Notes under the pieces: generated by a model
What the model saw: the letters and a program-made list of their open reading frames with translations, nothing else
Told to the model about the DNA's origin: nothing
The model's database searches: none
Assembly: GCF_019656455.1 (NCBI RefSeq)
Contig: NZ_BPMK01000005.1
Location: 1 to 64,000 of the forward strand
Direction: 5' to 3'
DNA from: Noviherbaspirillum aridicola
GTDB taxonomy: Bacteria; Pseudomonadota; Gammaproteobacteria; Burkholderiales; Burkholderiaceae_D
DNA: 64,000 nt
In this document: one piece after another, positions 8,055 through 16,903 of the stretch
How positions within the stretch are numbered: the stretch's first letter is position 1
Layout of the letters: each line of letters starts with the position of its first letter
Translations under genes and position numbers: made by a program

Positions 8055-9758
8055 TCACGCAATGACAAGCAAATAAACCAACAACAAATTCAGCACAAGC
8101 GAAACCGCTGCCACCGCCCGCCACAATCCCGCCGGGTCCCGCTTCACCAGCGGCACCGTCTGCCGCTGCACGGGCGGGTTGCTCGGGCCGCGTTCGAGTG
8201 CCAGCAGAAATTCCTCTGCCGTCTCGTACCGGTCCGCCGGGTCGCGCGCCACCGATTTCAGGAGCACCGCCTCGAGCCATTGCGGCAGTTCCGGCCGGTA
8301 GCGGCCAGGCGGCACCGGTTCGCCGAAGCGGGGCCGCTGGAAGGGCTCGATTTCGCCGTACGGATAATGCCGTGTCAGCATCCGGTAGAGCGTCACCCCG
8401 GCGGCGTAGATGTCGGTCTGCCGCGACGGCGGTGCGTTGTCGAACTGCTCGGGCGCGAGGAAGGAGGGCGTGCCCGCGAGAGGCGCGGCGACCGGGGTCT
8501 CGCTCTCCAGTCCGGACAACGCCACGCCGAGGTCGAGCAGCCGCAGTTCGCCATCGGCGCCGAGGTGCACATTGTCAGGCTTGATATCGCGGTGCAGGAT
8601 GCTGCGGCGGTGCAGTGCGCCGATCGCCCGTGCCAGCTTTTCGCCGAGCACGACGGCCTCCGGAACGGTGAAATGGCCGCCGGCGTCGAGCTTCTGCTGC
8701 ACCGTCTGTCCTTCATGCCAGGTGCTCAGGTAATACAGCCAGTTCTTTTGCTCGGGGACGATCACCTGCGGGAAAAAGCGGGCCACCACCCGCCTGGCCA
8801 GCCATTCCTCGTGCGCGAAGGCGGAGCGCTCGTGCGGATCGGCGGCGCGATCCGGGTGCAGCGTCTTGAGCACCAGCCGCCGCTGCGATCTCGGATCGAT
8901 CACCCGGTAGAGGAGGGTGGCCGCCGAGGCATGCAGCAGCGCTTCCACCTCGTAGCCGTCGATTTCCTGGCCCGGCTTGAGCCTGTCGGGCACGGGCAGC
9001 TGCTGCGACCCGGACAGCGCGTCGCGCAGGTTTTCCTCCGGCAGCCTGTCCACGCGCAGCACCAGCGCGCTGCAGTTGTCGCGCGAGCCCGCGTCCAGGG
9101 CGGCCGTCGCCAGTGCCTGTGCCGCAGAAGCCGCTGCCAGCTGATCCATGGCGACCTGCGACAGCGTGTGGGTGAGGTCGTATTCGCTGATGCTGTCCCA
9201 GACGCCGTCCGAGGCCAGCAGCAGCACGTCGCGTTCGCGCAGTTCACCCATGCCGTGGTCGATCGCCAGCCGGGAATCGAGGCCGACCGCCCGCGTCAGC
9301 ACATGCTGCATCTCGGGCCGGTCCCAGACATGGTCGGTGGTGAGCCGGGTCAGTACGCCGCCGCGCAGCAGATACAGGCGCGTATCGCCCACATGCGCGA
9401 AGTAGTACCAGGTGCCGCGCAGGATCAGCGCGGTGAGGGTGGTCGCCATGCCGGCAAGCTCGCGCCGCGCCGAACCCTGCCTTTGCACCCAGCTGTTGAT
9501 CGCCTGGATCACCTTTTCCAGCGACTGCGTCACCGGCCAGGTTTCCGGCGTCGCATAGTAATCGGTGAGCAGTCCGCGCACCGTGTATTCGGCGGCTTCG
9601 CGTCCGCCCTCGTTGCCGGAGACGCCGTCGGCGATCGCGGCGATCAATCCCTTGGCCGACAGCTCCGGCTCGGCCGGCGTGACCATGCCGACGAAGTCTT
9701 CATTGCGTTCGCGTATGCCGGCCAGACTGGCATGGCCGGCGTGGATTGTCAGCGGCAT
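8055..9758 (-). CDS. Bifunctional PP2C phosphatase / Ser-Thr protein kinase, membrane-anchored
   Basis: A 567-residue fusion. Residues 1-240 form a PP2C phosphatase with RERNEDFVG, ADGVSGNEGG, AHVGDTRLYLL, LLASDGVWDS and the metal-binding RDNCSAL. Residues of about 265-530 form a Hanks-type kinase with the catalytic lysine in RRLVLKTLHPDR, HRDIKPDN near residue 388 and LLDLGVAL in place of DFG; the glycine-rich loop is degenerate (LLHASAATLLY). A single C-terminal membrane helix (WRAVAAVSLVLNLLLVYLLVIA) would anchor it with both domains in the cytoplasm. Both catalytic centres look intact. It sits between the two transport systems of the nitrate locus, 58 bases downstream of the nitrate MFS gene and in the same orientation, so it is probably co-transcribed with it. 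Its targets cannot be inferred. Confidence 0.9.
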   Translation of the reverse strand: MPLTIHAGHASLAGIRERNEDFVGMVTPAEPELSAKGLIAAIADGVSGNEGGREAAEYTVRGLLTDYYATPETWPVTQSLEKVIQAINSWVQRQGSARRELAGMATTLTALILRGTWYYFAHVGDTRLYLLRGGVLTRLTTDHVWDRPEMQHVLTRAVGLDSRLAIDHGMGELRERDVLLLASDGVWDSISEYDLTHTLSQVAMDQLAAASAAQALATAALDAGSRDNCSALVLRVDRLPEENLRDALSGSQQLPVPDRLKPGQEIDGYEVEALLHASAATLLYRVIDPRSQRRLVLKTLHPDRAADPHERSAFAHEEWLARRVVARFFPQVIVPEQKNWLYYLSTWHEGQTVQQKLDAGGHFTVPEAVVLGEKLARAIGALHRRSILHRDIKPDNVHLGADGELRLLDLGVALSGLESETPVAAPLAGTPSFLAPEQFDNAPPSRQTDIYAAGVTLYRMLTRHYPYGEIEPFQRPRFGEPVPPGRYRPELPQWLEAVLLKSVARDPADRYETAEEFLLALERGPSNPPVQRQTVPLVKRDPAGLWRAVAAVSLVLNLLLVYLLVIA

Positions 9759-9816
9759 GGTTTTCCTGGGCAGGCGGCGGGGCAGTTGTGCTCCCGCCGT
9801 AGCTTATACCGCCGGG

Positions 9817-11031
9817 TCAGATTTTGGCAGCGGTCATCGCGGCGCTGCCCCAGGTCGTGCGCCAGCGCGTCTTCACCGCCGACAGGCCGAGCAGCGCGGC
9901 GACCGCGAGCGCCGCGAAAATCGTCAGCCCCAGCTGATAGCTGCCCGTCATCTGCCGCGAATAGCCGAGGCTGGAGGCGAGATAGAAACCGCCCACGCCG
10001 CCGGCCATGCCGACCAGGCCGGTCATCACGCCGATCTCCTTGCGGAAGCGCTGCGGAACGAGCTGGAATACCGCGCCGTTGCCGGTGCCCAGCGCCAGCA
10101 TGGCCAGCACGAACACCGCCAGCGCCAGCAGGTAGGACTCCATGCCCAGGCTGGCGATGAACAGGAACAGGCCGGCCAGCAGATACATCAGGGACAGCGT
10201 GCGGATGCCGCCGATGCGGTCGGCGACGATGCCGCCCAGCGGACGCACCAGCGAGCCGGCGAACACGCAGGCGGCGGTGAAGTAGCCGGCGGTGACCGGG
10301 GACAGTCCGTACTGGCCGTTGAAATAGATGGTCAGGGAGGACGCCAGGCCGGAGAAGCCGCCAAAGGTCACCGCGTAGAAAAACATGAACCACCAGGCGT
10401 CCCTGTCCTTGAGCACATGCAGGTACTCGATCATCGCCTTCGGTGGCGGCGCCGTCGGCGCATCCCTGGCGAACACCATATAGACCAGCAGGGCCACGCC
10501 GAGCGGAATCAGGCACAGGCCGAACACGTTCTGCCAGCCGAAGGCCAGCGCCAGCGAGGGCGCGAACAGCGCGGCGAAGGCCGTGCCCGAATTGCCGGCG
10601 CCCGCGATGCCGAGCGCGGTGCCCTGGTGCTCCGGCGGATACCAGCGCGAGGCGAGCGGCAGCGCGACGGCGAAGGCGGCGCCGGCGAAGCCGAGCAGCA
10701 CGCCCAGGGTCAGCATGGCCTGATAGCTGTCGAGATTGCCGAGCCAGGCCCAGGCCAGCGCCGCGATCACGATGACCTGGCCGATCACGCCCGCCTTCTT
10801 GGGCCTGAGATGGTCGACCAGCACGCCCATCACGATGCGCAGCAGGGCGCCGGCGAGCAGAGGAGTGGCGACCATCAGCCCCTTCTGCGCGGGCGTCAGG
10901 CCGAGATCGCCCGATATCTGCACCGCCAGCGGCCCGAGCAGCACCCAGACCATGAAGCTGAGATCGAAGTAAAAGAATGAGGCCAGCAATGTGGGCGTAT
11001 GCCCTGCCTTCCAAAACGACGTTGTTTTCAC
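9817..11031 (-). CDS. narK: Nitrate/nitrite MFS transporter (NarK/NasA family)
   Basis: A 404-residue protein with twelve predicted membrane helices of the nitrate/nitrite porter family. Typical segments are FFYFDLSFMVWVLLGPLA in helix 1, LAGALLRIVMGVLVDHLRPKK with the helix-2 arginine, the nitrate signature GAGNSGTAFAALFAP and its second-half counterpart GMAGGVGGFYLA. I chose GTG at 11031 because AGGAG precedes it by 6 bases and the membrane domain begins soon after; upstream in-frame codons overlap the promoter. A sigma54-like promoter precedes it, divergent from nirB. It duplicates the uptake function of nrtABC, possibly with different affinity or for nitrite. Confidence 0.92.
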   Translation of the reverse strand: MKTTSFWKAGHTPTLLASFFYFDLSFMVWVLLGPLAVQISGDLGLTPAQKGLMVATPLLAGALLRIVMGVLVDHLRPKKAGVIGQVIVIAALAWAWLGNLDSYQAMLTLGVLLGFAGAAFAVALPLASRWYPPEHQGTALGIAGAGNSGTAFAALFAPSLALAFGWQNVFGLCLIPLGVALLVYMVFARDAPTAPPPKAMIEYLHVLKDRDAWWFMFFYAVTFGGFSGLASSLTIYFNGQYGLSPVTAGYFTAACVFAGSLVRPLGGIVADRIGGIRTLSLMYLLAGLFLFIASLGMESYLLALAVFVLAMLALGTGNGAVFQLVPQRFRKEIGVMTGLVGMAGGVGGFYLASSLGYSRQMTGSYQLGLTIFAALAVAALLGLSAVKTRWRTTWGSAAMTAAKI

Positions 11032-11047
11032 GATGCTCCTTTGCACC
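11032..11047 (-). promoter_or_regulatory. Candidate hexaloop hairpin covering the narK ribosome-binding site
   Basis: On the minus strand GGTGC (11047-11043) and GCATC (11036-11032) flank the hexaloop AAAGGA (A1, G4), which includes part of the AAAGGAG Shine-Dalgarno. The stem is short with one G-U pair, so this may be coincidence. Confidence 0.25.
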
Positions 11048-11072
11048 AGAGAGAGGAATCGGGGCTGCTCTT

Positions 11073-11088
11073 TGCAAGCGCCATGCCA
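11073..11088 (-). promoter_or_regulatory. Sigma54-like promoter of the nitrate MFS transporter gene
   Basis: The minus strand reads TGGCATGGCGCTTGCA (11088-11073), one mismatch from the -24 consensus with a perfect -12 box. It predicts a start near 11062, about 30 bases before the GTG start codon. Confidence 0.6.
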
Positions 11089-11151
11089 TCCGCTTTTCGT
11101 GCATCGCCGCCGGCTTGCTGCACCCTTGTGCACCCGGGCGCGACAGGATCC

Positions 11152-11166
11152 GCACCGGCGCAGTGC
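11152..11166. promoter_or_regulatory. NtrC-like binding site between narK and nirB
   Basis: GCAC-CGGCGCA-GTGC extends to CGCAC-N7-GTGCG, the same dyad as at 4678-4692. It lies 56 bases upstream of the nirB -24 element (66 for nrtA, one helical turn different) and 64 bases from the narK -24 element on the other strand. A second palindrome, TGCAC-N4-GTGCA, is at 11119-11132. Confidence 0.5.
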
Positions 11167-11207
11167 GAATCGCGCCGGCAAACGGTGCAAACGCCGGCCC
11201 AGGCCAC

Positions 11208-11223
11208 TGGCACCGCTCTTGCT
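11208..11223 (+). promoter_or_regulatory. Sigma54 (-24/-12) promoter of the nirBD-nasA operon
   Basis: TGGCACCGCTCTTGCT matches the -24/-12 consensus at all conserved positions. The predicted start near 11235 gives a leader of about 53 nucleotides. Confidence 0.8.
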
Positions 11224-11246
11224 AAACCGCTGGGGGAATCAAACCT

Positions 11247-11272
11247 GTCCGGCCTCAAAGGCGAGGCCCGGC
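11247..11272 (+). promoter_or_regulatory. ANTAR-like hexaloop hairpin in the nirB leader
   Basis: GGCCTC (11251-11256) and GAGGCC (11263-11268) form a perfect stem closing the hexaloop AAAGGC (11257-11262), identical to the loop in the nrtA leader; the stem extends outward with CCGG on both sides and one bulge. It lies just before the AAGGAG of nirB. No terminator or clear second hairpin is seen, so NasT action here is only a possibility. Confidence 0.5.
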
Positions 11273-11287
11273 GCTGAAGGAGCTTTA

Positions 11288-13726
11288 ATGAAGAAGCTGA
11301 AGTTAGTCATGGTCGGGAACGGCATGGCCGGCGTGCGCACGCTCGAGGAACTGCTCAGGCTGGCGCCGGACATCTACGAGATCACGGTATTCGGCGCCGA
11401 GCCGCATGCCAACTACAACCGCATCCTGCTGTCGCCGGTGCTCGCCGGCGAGCAGACCATCCGCGACATCATGCTCAACGATGTCGACTGGTATGCGGAA
11501 AACGGCATCACCCTCCATCTGGGCAAGCGCATCGCGACCATCGACCGCGTCAAGCGGCGGGTGATCGCCGAGGACGGCACCACCGCCGACTACGACCGCC
11601 TGCTGCTGGCGACCGGCTCCAATCCCTTCATGCTGCCTGTGCCCGGGCGCGATCTGCAGGGCGTCATCTCCTATCGCGACATACAGGACACGCATGCGAT
11701 GATCGAGGCGGCGCAGCATTACCGTCATGCGGTGGTGATCGGCGGCGGCCTGCTGGGGCTCGAGGCGGCCAACGGCCTCAAGCTGCGAGGCATGGATGTG
11801 AGCGTGGTGCATCTGCCGGAATGGCTGATGGAGCGGCAGCTCGATCCGGTCGCCGGCCGCATGCTGCAGAAATCGCTCGAAGACCGCGGCCTGAGCTTCC
11901 TGCTCGGGAAGAACACCAAGGAGCTGATCGGCGACGAAAGCGGTCGCGTGAAAGCGGTGCGCTTCACCGACGGCGTCGAAATCCCCGCCGACCTGGTGGT
12001 GATGACGGTCGGCATCCGTCCCAATACCGCCCTGGCCGAGGCGGCCGGCCTGTACTGCAATCGTGGCATCGTGGTGAACGACACGATGCAGACCTTCGAT
12101 CCGCGCATCTATGCGGTGGGCGAGTGCGTCAGCCATCGCGGCATCGCCTACGGCCTGGTGGCGCCGCTGTTCGACATGGCGCGGGTATGCGCCAACCACC
12201 TCGCCAACTTCGGCATCGGCCGCTACCAGGGCTCCGTCACCTCCACCAAGCTCAAGGTGACCGGCATCGACCTGTTCTCCGCCGGAGAATTCATGGGCGG
12301 CGACGGCAGCGAGGAAATCGTGCTGTCCGATCCGATCGGCGGCGTCTACAAGAAGCTGGTGATCCGGCAGGACAAGCTGGTCGGCGCCTGCCTGTACGGC
12401 GACACGGTCGACGGTTCCTGGTATTTCAGCCTGATCCGCGAAGGCAGGAACATCGCGGACATCCGCGACAGCCTGATGTTCGGCGAATCCAATGTGAGCC
12501 GTCCTGGCGATGTCGGCCATGAAGGCTTCACGCGCGCGGCGAACATGCCCGACAGCGCCGAAGTCTGCGGCTGCAACGGCGTGTGCAAGGGCGCGATCGT
12601 CAAGGCGATCAAGGAAAAGGGGTTGTTCACGCTGGACGACGTGCGCAGGCAGACCAAGGCTTCCGCCTCCTGCGGCTCCTGCACCGGCCTGGTCGAGCAG
12701 ATACTCATGTTCACCGCCGGCGGCGACTACTCGGCGGCCAGCACCGCCAGGCCGATGTGCGGCTGCACCGACCATACCCACCAGGAAGTGCGCGACGCGA
12801 TCCGCGCCAACAAGCTGCTCACCATCGCCGGCGCGATGCGCTTCATGGAGTGGAAGTCGCCGGACGGCTGCGCCAGCTGCCGCCCGGCGCTCAACTACTA
12901 TCTCATCTCCACCTGGCCGCACGAGGCCGCCGACGATCCGCAGTCGCGCTTCATCAATGAGCGGGCCCACGCCAACATACAGAAGGACGGCACTTACTCG
13001 GTGATACCGCGCATGTGGGGCGGCGAGACGACCGCGCAGGACCTGCGCCGCATCGCCGACGTCGTCGACGAGTTCGGCATCCCGACGGTGAAGGTCACCG
13101 GCGGCCAGCGCATCGACCTGCTCGGGGTGAAGAAGGAAGACCTGCCGGCGGTGTGGAAGGCACTCGACATGCCCTGCGGCCACGCGTATGCGAAGGCGCT
13201 GCGCACGGTCAAGACCTGCGTCGGCTCGGAATGGTGCCGGTTCGGCACGCAGGATTCCACCCGCATGGGGCAGGGGCTGGAGCGCGCGCTGTGGAAGATG
13301 TACGCGCCGCACAAGGTGAAGATCGCGGTCTCCGGCTGCCCCCGCAATTGCGCCGAGTCCGGCATCAAGGACGTGGGCGTGATCGGCGTCGATTCGGGCT
13401 GGGAGATCTATGTCGGCGGCAACGGCGGCATCAAGACCGAGGTCGCCCAGTTCTTCGTCAAGCTCAGGACGCATGAAGAAGTGCTGGAGCATGCGGGCGC
13501 CTTCCTGCAGCTGTACCGCGAGGAGGGCTGGTACCTGGAGCGCACCGTGCATTACATCGCCCGCGTCGGCCTCGATCACGTGAAGAAGAAGGTGCTCGAC
13601 GACGCGCAGCAGCGCAAGGCGCTGTACGAGCGCCTGCTGTTTGCGCTCGATGGCGAGCCCGATCCCTGGCATGAGCAGGACAAGGCCCGGGTCGACGCCC
13701 GCCAGTTCCAGCCCATCACCCTCTGA
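11288..13726 (+). CDS. nirB: Assimilatory nitrite reductase [NAD(P)H], large subunit
   Basis: An 812-residue cytoplasmic enzyme reducing nitrite to ammonium. In order: an FAD/NAD(P)H oxidoreductase domain (KLKLVMVGNGMAGVRTLEEL at the start, VVIGGGLLGLEAANGL near residue 150), BFD-like [2Fe-2S] segments near residues 420-470 (CGCNGVCKGAIV, CGSCTGLV), a linking segment CASCRPALNYY, then the sirohaem/[4Fe-4S] half with VGSEWCRFGTQDS and VSGCPRNCAESGIKDVGV. The ATG at 11288 follows GAAGGAG; an open frame extends further upstream through the promoter but has no start with family similarity. It heads the nirB-nirD-nasA-ybiB-cobA run behind a sigma54 promoter. Confidence 0.96.
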   Translation: MKKLKLVMVGNGMAGVRTLEELLRLAPDIYEITVFGAEPHANYNRILLSPVLAGEQTIRDIMLNDVDWYAENGITLHLGKRIATIDRVKRRVIAEDGTTADYDRLLLATGSNPFMLPVPGRDLQGVISYRDIQDTHAMIEAAQHYRHAVVIGGGLLGLEAANGLKLRGMDVSVVHLPEWLMERQLDPVAGRMLQKSLEDRGLSFLLGKNTKELIGDESGRVKAVRFTDGVEIPADLVVMTVGIRPNTALAEAAGLYCNRGIVVNDTMQTFDPRIYAVGECVSHRGIAYGLVAPLFDMARVCANHLANFGIGRYQGSVTSTKLKVTGIDLFSAGEFMGGDGSEEIVLSDPIGGVYKKLVIRQDKLVGACLYGDTVDGSWYFSLIREGRNIADIRDSLMFGESNVSRPGDVGHEGFTRAANMPDSAEVCGCNGVCKGAIVKAIKEKGLFTLDDVRRQTKASASCGSCTGLVEQILMFTAGGDYSAASTARPMCGCTDHTHQEVRDAIRANKLLTIAGAMRFMEWKSPDGCASCRPALNYYLISTWPHEAADDPQSRFINERAHANIQKDGTYSVIPRMWGGETTAQDLRRIADVVDEFGIPTVKVTGGQRIDLLGVKKEDLPAVWKALDMPCGHAYAKALRTVKTCVGSEWCRFGTQDSTRMGQGLERALWKMYAPHKVKIAVSGCPRNCAESGIKDVGVIGVDSGWEIYVGGNGGIKTEVAQFFVKLRTHEEVLEHAGAFLQLYREEGWYLERTVHYIARVGLDHVKKKVLDDAQQRKALYERLLFALDGEPDPWHEQDKARVDARQFQPITL

Positions 13727-13733
13727 GGCCCAC

Positions 13734-14090
13734 ATGACACCACAATGGAAAGCCGTCTGCGCCGTCGCAGACATTCCCGCGCTCGGCGCCCGGGTCGTCC
13801 ACCGCGCCGGCCAGCCCGACGTGGCGATATTCCGCAACAGCGAGGACAAGGTGTTCGCGCTGCTCGACCGCTGTCCCCACCGCGGCGGACCGCTGTCGCA
13901 GGGCATCGTCTACGGCGAACGCGTCGCCTGCCCGCTGCACAACTGGCACATCGAACTCGGATCCGGCTGCGCCGCGCAACCGGATGAAGGGTGCACCCGG
14001 ACCTTCAGCATCAGGGTGGAGCAGGGCATGGTCTACCTTGACCTGAACGAGCTGGCCCCGGCCGCCACCGACGACGCAGAGGCCGCATGA
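13734..14090 (+). CDS. nirD: Nitrite reductase small subunit (Rieske-like)
   Basis: A 118-residue Rieske-fold protein that partners NirB. The cluster motifs are CPHRGGPLSQG and CPLHNWHIEL, so unlike the E. coli NirD this one keeps both Cys-x-His and Cys-x2-His ligand pairs and should bind a [2Fe-2S] cluster. The start is 7 bases after the nirB stop; its last codons overlap the nasA start (ATGA). Confidence 0.93.
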   Translation: MTPQWKAVCAVADIPALGARVVHRAGQPDVAIFRNSEDKVFALLDRCPHRGGPLSQGIVYGERVACPLHNWHIELGSGCAAQPDEGCTRTFSIRVEQGMVYLDLNELAPAATDDAEAA

Positions 14091-16864
14091 ACAGCCTGCG
14101 CGAAATCAAGGCCACCTGCTGCTATTGCGGCGTCGGTTGCGGCGTCATCGTCCAGACCGACGGCCAGCGCGTGACGAACGTCCGCGGCGACCCCGACCAT
14201 CCGGCCAACCATGGCAGGCTGTGCACCAAGGGCAGCACCCTGCACCTGAGCGCCGACCCGGTGATTCGACAGCAGGCGCGCGCGCTGCACCCCGAACTGC
14301 GGCTGCAGCGCGGCCTGCCGCGCGAGCAGGCGAGCTGGGACGTGACCATGGACTTCCTGGCACGGCGCTGCGCCGACGTCCTGCGGCGGCACGGTCCGGA
14401 CAGCATCGGCTTCTACATTTCGGGCCAGCTGCTGACGGAGGATTACTACGTCTTCAACAAGCTGGCCAAGGGTCTGCTCGGCACCAACAATATCGACACC
14501 AATTCGCGGCTCTGCATGTCCAGCGCGGTAGCGGGATACAAGCAGACGCTCGGCGCCGACGCGCCGCCGGCCTGCTATGAGGATGTCGATCATGCCGACC
14601 TGATCTTCATCGCCGGTTCCAACACCGCCTATGCCCATCCGGTGCTCTACCGCCGCATCGAGGAAGCGCGCCGCAGGCACCCGCAGCTCAGGGTGATCGT
14701 CGCCGACCCGCGCCGCACCGACACCGCGCGCGAAGCCGATCTCTTCCTGCCCATCCTGCCCGGCACCGATGTCGCGCTGTTCAATGGCATGCTGCACATC
14801 TGCCTGTGGGAAGACCTGCTCGACACCCGATTCATCGCCGAGCACACCGAGGGATTCGACGCGCTGCGGCAGACGCTGCGTGAGTACACGCCGCAGCACG
14901 TGGCCCGTGTCTGCGGCATCCGCGAGGAAGACCTGCTGCAGGCGGCGCGCTGGTTCGGCGGATCGAAGGCAGCGCTGTCGCTCTATTGCCAGGGACTCAA
15001 CCAGTCCGCCTCGGGCACCGCCAAGAATGCCGCGCTGATCAACCTGCACCTGGCCACCGGGCAGATCGGCAAGCCGGGCGCCGGCCCGTTCTCGCTGACC
15101 GGGCAGCCGAATGCGATGGGCGGGCGCGAGGTCGGCGGCATGGCCAACCTGCTTTCCGGGCATCGCGATCTCGCCAATCCCGCGCATCGCGAGGAAGTCG
15201 CGCGGCTGTGGGGCGTGGACAGCGTGCCGGCGACGCCGGGCAAGACCGCGGTCGAGATGTTCGAGGCGGTGCGCGCCGGCGAGATCAAGGTGCTGTGGAT
15301 CGCCTGTACCAATCCCGCCCAGTCCATGCCCGACCAGAACCTGGTGCGCGAGGCGCTGCAGAAGGCCGAACTGGTGATCGTGCAGGAAGCCTACCGCGGC
15401 ACCGCCACCGTGCCCTATGCCGACGTGCTGCTGCCGGCCACCACCTGGAGCGAAAAGGAGGGCACCGTCACCAATTCCGAGCGCCGCATCACCCGTTTCC
15501 GCCCGGTGCTGGAGAAGCCGGGCCAGGCGCGCCATGACTGGGAAATCGTGGTCGACTTCGCGCGCCGGATGGAAGGTCTGCTCGGCCGCGCGCGCAGCCT
15601 GTTCCCCTATGAAAACGTGGAGCAGATCTGGAACGAGCACCGCGAGACCACGCGGGGCCGCGACCTCGACATCACCGGTCTGTCCTATGCCGTGCTCGAG
15701 CGCGACGGCCCGCAGCAATGGCCGTATCCGGAAGGCGCGGCCGGCGGGCGCAAGCGCCTTTATGAAGATGGCGTGTTTCCGACGCCCGGCGGCCGCGCCC
15801 GCTTCGTCGACACCGTCTACCGCCCGGTCGCCGAACCCGCCGATGCGCGCTATCCGTTCCGCCTGACCACCGGCCGCCTGCGCGACCAGTGGCATGGAAT
15901 GAGCCGCACCGGCACCGTCGCGCAGTTGTTCGCCCACACCCCCGAACCCGCGGTGCTGCTCGCGCCCGCCGACATGGAACGCCGCTTCCTCGCCGACGGC
16001 GACCTGGTGCATGTCACCACCCGGCGCGGCTCGCAGATCCTGCCGGCACGCGCCAGCGAGGACATCCGTGCCGGCCAGGCATTCATCGCCATGCACTGGG
16101 GCGAGGAATACCTCTCCGGCCGCAGCAACAGCGGCGAACCGAGCTATGGCGTCAATGCGCTGACCACTTCCGCCTACTGTCCCGATTCCCGGCAGCCGGA
16201 GCTCAAGCATGCCGCGGCCCGGATACTCAGGGCCGAGCTGCCGGCGCGCCTGCTGGTCTTCGGCTGGGCGGACCCGGCGCAGGCGCTGGCGCTGCAGGCC
16301 GCGCTGCGTCCGCTGATGCGGCGCTTCGCCTACGCATCATGCACCCTGTTCGGCCGCGACCGCGCCGGGGTCCTGTTCCGCGCCGCCGACGATATCGCGC
16401 CGCCCCCGGCACTGCTGCAGGAAATCGAGCACGCGTTCGGCATCGCCGGGCCGGAAGTGCTGCGCTATGACGACGCGCGCCGCGGCAATGCGCGCCGGCT
16501 GCTGCTGCGGGAAGGCAAGCTGGCGGCGGTGGCGCTGTGCGGGGATACCTCGGCCGAGCACTGGCTCAAGGAATACCTGGAGAACGAACAGCCGGTCGCC
16601 GCGCTCGGCCGCCTGCTGCTGATGCCGACCGCCCGCGCGCCCCGGGGTTTCAGGGCGCGCGGCCGCATCGTCTGCAACTGCTTCAACGTCTCCGAGACCG
16701 AGATCGCCGAGGCGCTGGCCGCGCACGACGCCGCTGGCGGCACACCCGGGTCCGCCCTGGCGGCGCTGCAGACCGGCCTCAAGTGCGGCACCAACTGCGG
16801 GTCCTGCATCCCGGAGCTGAAGAAGATTGCCCTCGTGCAGCGGCCGGCGAAAGCGGCGGCCTGA
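14087..16864 (+). CDS. nasA: Assimilatory nitrate reductase catalytic subunit with C-terminal BFD-like domain
   Basis: A 925-residue molybdoenzyme of the cytoplasmic NasA/NarB class. An N-terminal [4Fe-4S] motif (CCYCGVGCGV, then RLCTKG near residue 46) precedes the bis-MGD domains. The molybdenum-ligand cysteine is in NSRLCMSSAVAGYK at about residue 143. The C-terminal MGD-binding domain begins near residue 590 (RFRLTTGRLRDQWHGMSRTG). The last 80 residues are a BFD-like [2Fe-2S] domain (VCNCFNVSETEI, CGTNCGSCIPEL), the expected electron entry point. It overlaps nirD by 4 bases. No separate NasB-type flavoprotein reductase is encoded next to it, so the electron donor is probably NirB or an unlinked protein. 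Confidence 0.95.
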   Translation: MNSLREIKATCCYCGVGCGVIVQTDGQRVTNVRGDPDHPANHGRLCTKGSTLHLSADPVIRQQARALHPELRLQRGLPREQASWDVTMDFLARRCADVLRRHGPDSIGFYISGQLLTEDYYVFNKLAKGLLGTNNIDTNSRLCMSSAVAGYKQTLGADAPPACYEDVDHADLIFIAGSNTAYAHPVLYRRIEEARRRHPQLRVIVADPRRTDTAREADLFLPILPGTDVALFNGMLHICLWEDLLDTRFIAEHTEGFDALRQTLREYTPQHVARVCGIREEDLLQAARWFGGSKAALSLYCQGLNQSASGTAKNAALINLHLATGQIGKPGAGPFSLTGQPNAMGGREVGGMANLLSGHRDLANPAHREEVARLWGVDSVPATPGKTAVEMFEAVRAGEIKVLWIACTNPAQSMPDQNLVREALQKAELVIVQEAYRGTATVPYADVLLPATTWSEKEGTVTNSERRITRFRPVLEKPGQARHDWEIVVDFARRMEGLLGRARSLFPYENVEQIWNEHRETTRGRDLDITGLSYAVLERDGPQQWPYPEGAAGGRKRLYEDGVFPTPGGRARFVDTVYRPVAEPADARYPFRLTTGRLRDQWHGMSRTGTVAQLFAHTPEPAVLLAPADMERRFLADGDLVHVTTRRGSQILPARASEDIRAGQAFIAMHWGEEYLSGRSNSGEPSYGVNALTTSAYCPDSRQPELKHAAARILRAELPARLLVFGWADPAQALALQAALRPLMRRFAYASCTLFGRDRAGVLFRAADDIAPPPALLQEIEHAFGIAGPEVLRYDDARRGNARRLLLREGKLAAVALCGDTSAEHWLKEYLENEQPVAALGRLLLMPTARAPRGFRARGRIVCNCFNVSETEIAEALAAHDAAGGTPGSALAALQTGLKCGTNCGSCIPELKKIALVQRPAKAAA

Positions 16865-16903
16865 GCTGCATCGGCCGGCCGGTTCGTAGTACGCTCTCGT
16901 CCC

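Noticed and set aside
11303-13906. A long minus-strand frame across nirB
   Set aside because: It lies antisense to all conserved NirB motifs and has no similarity or start signal of its own.
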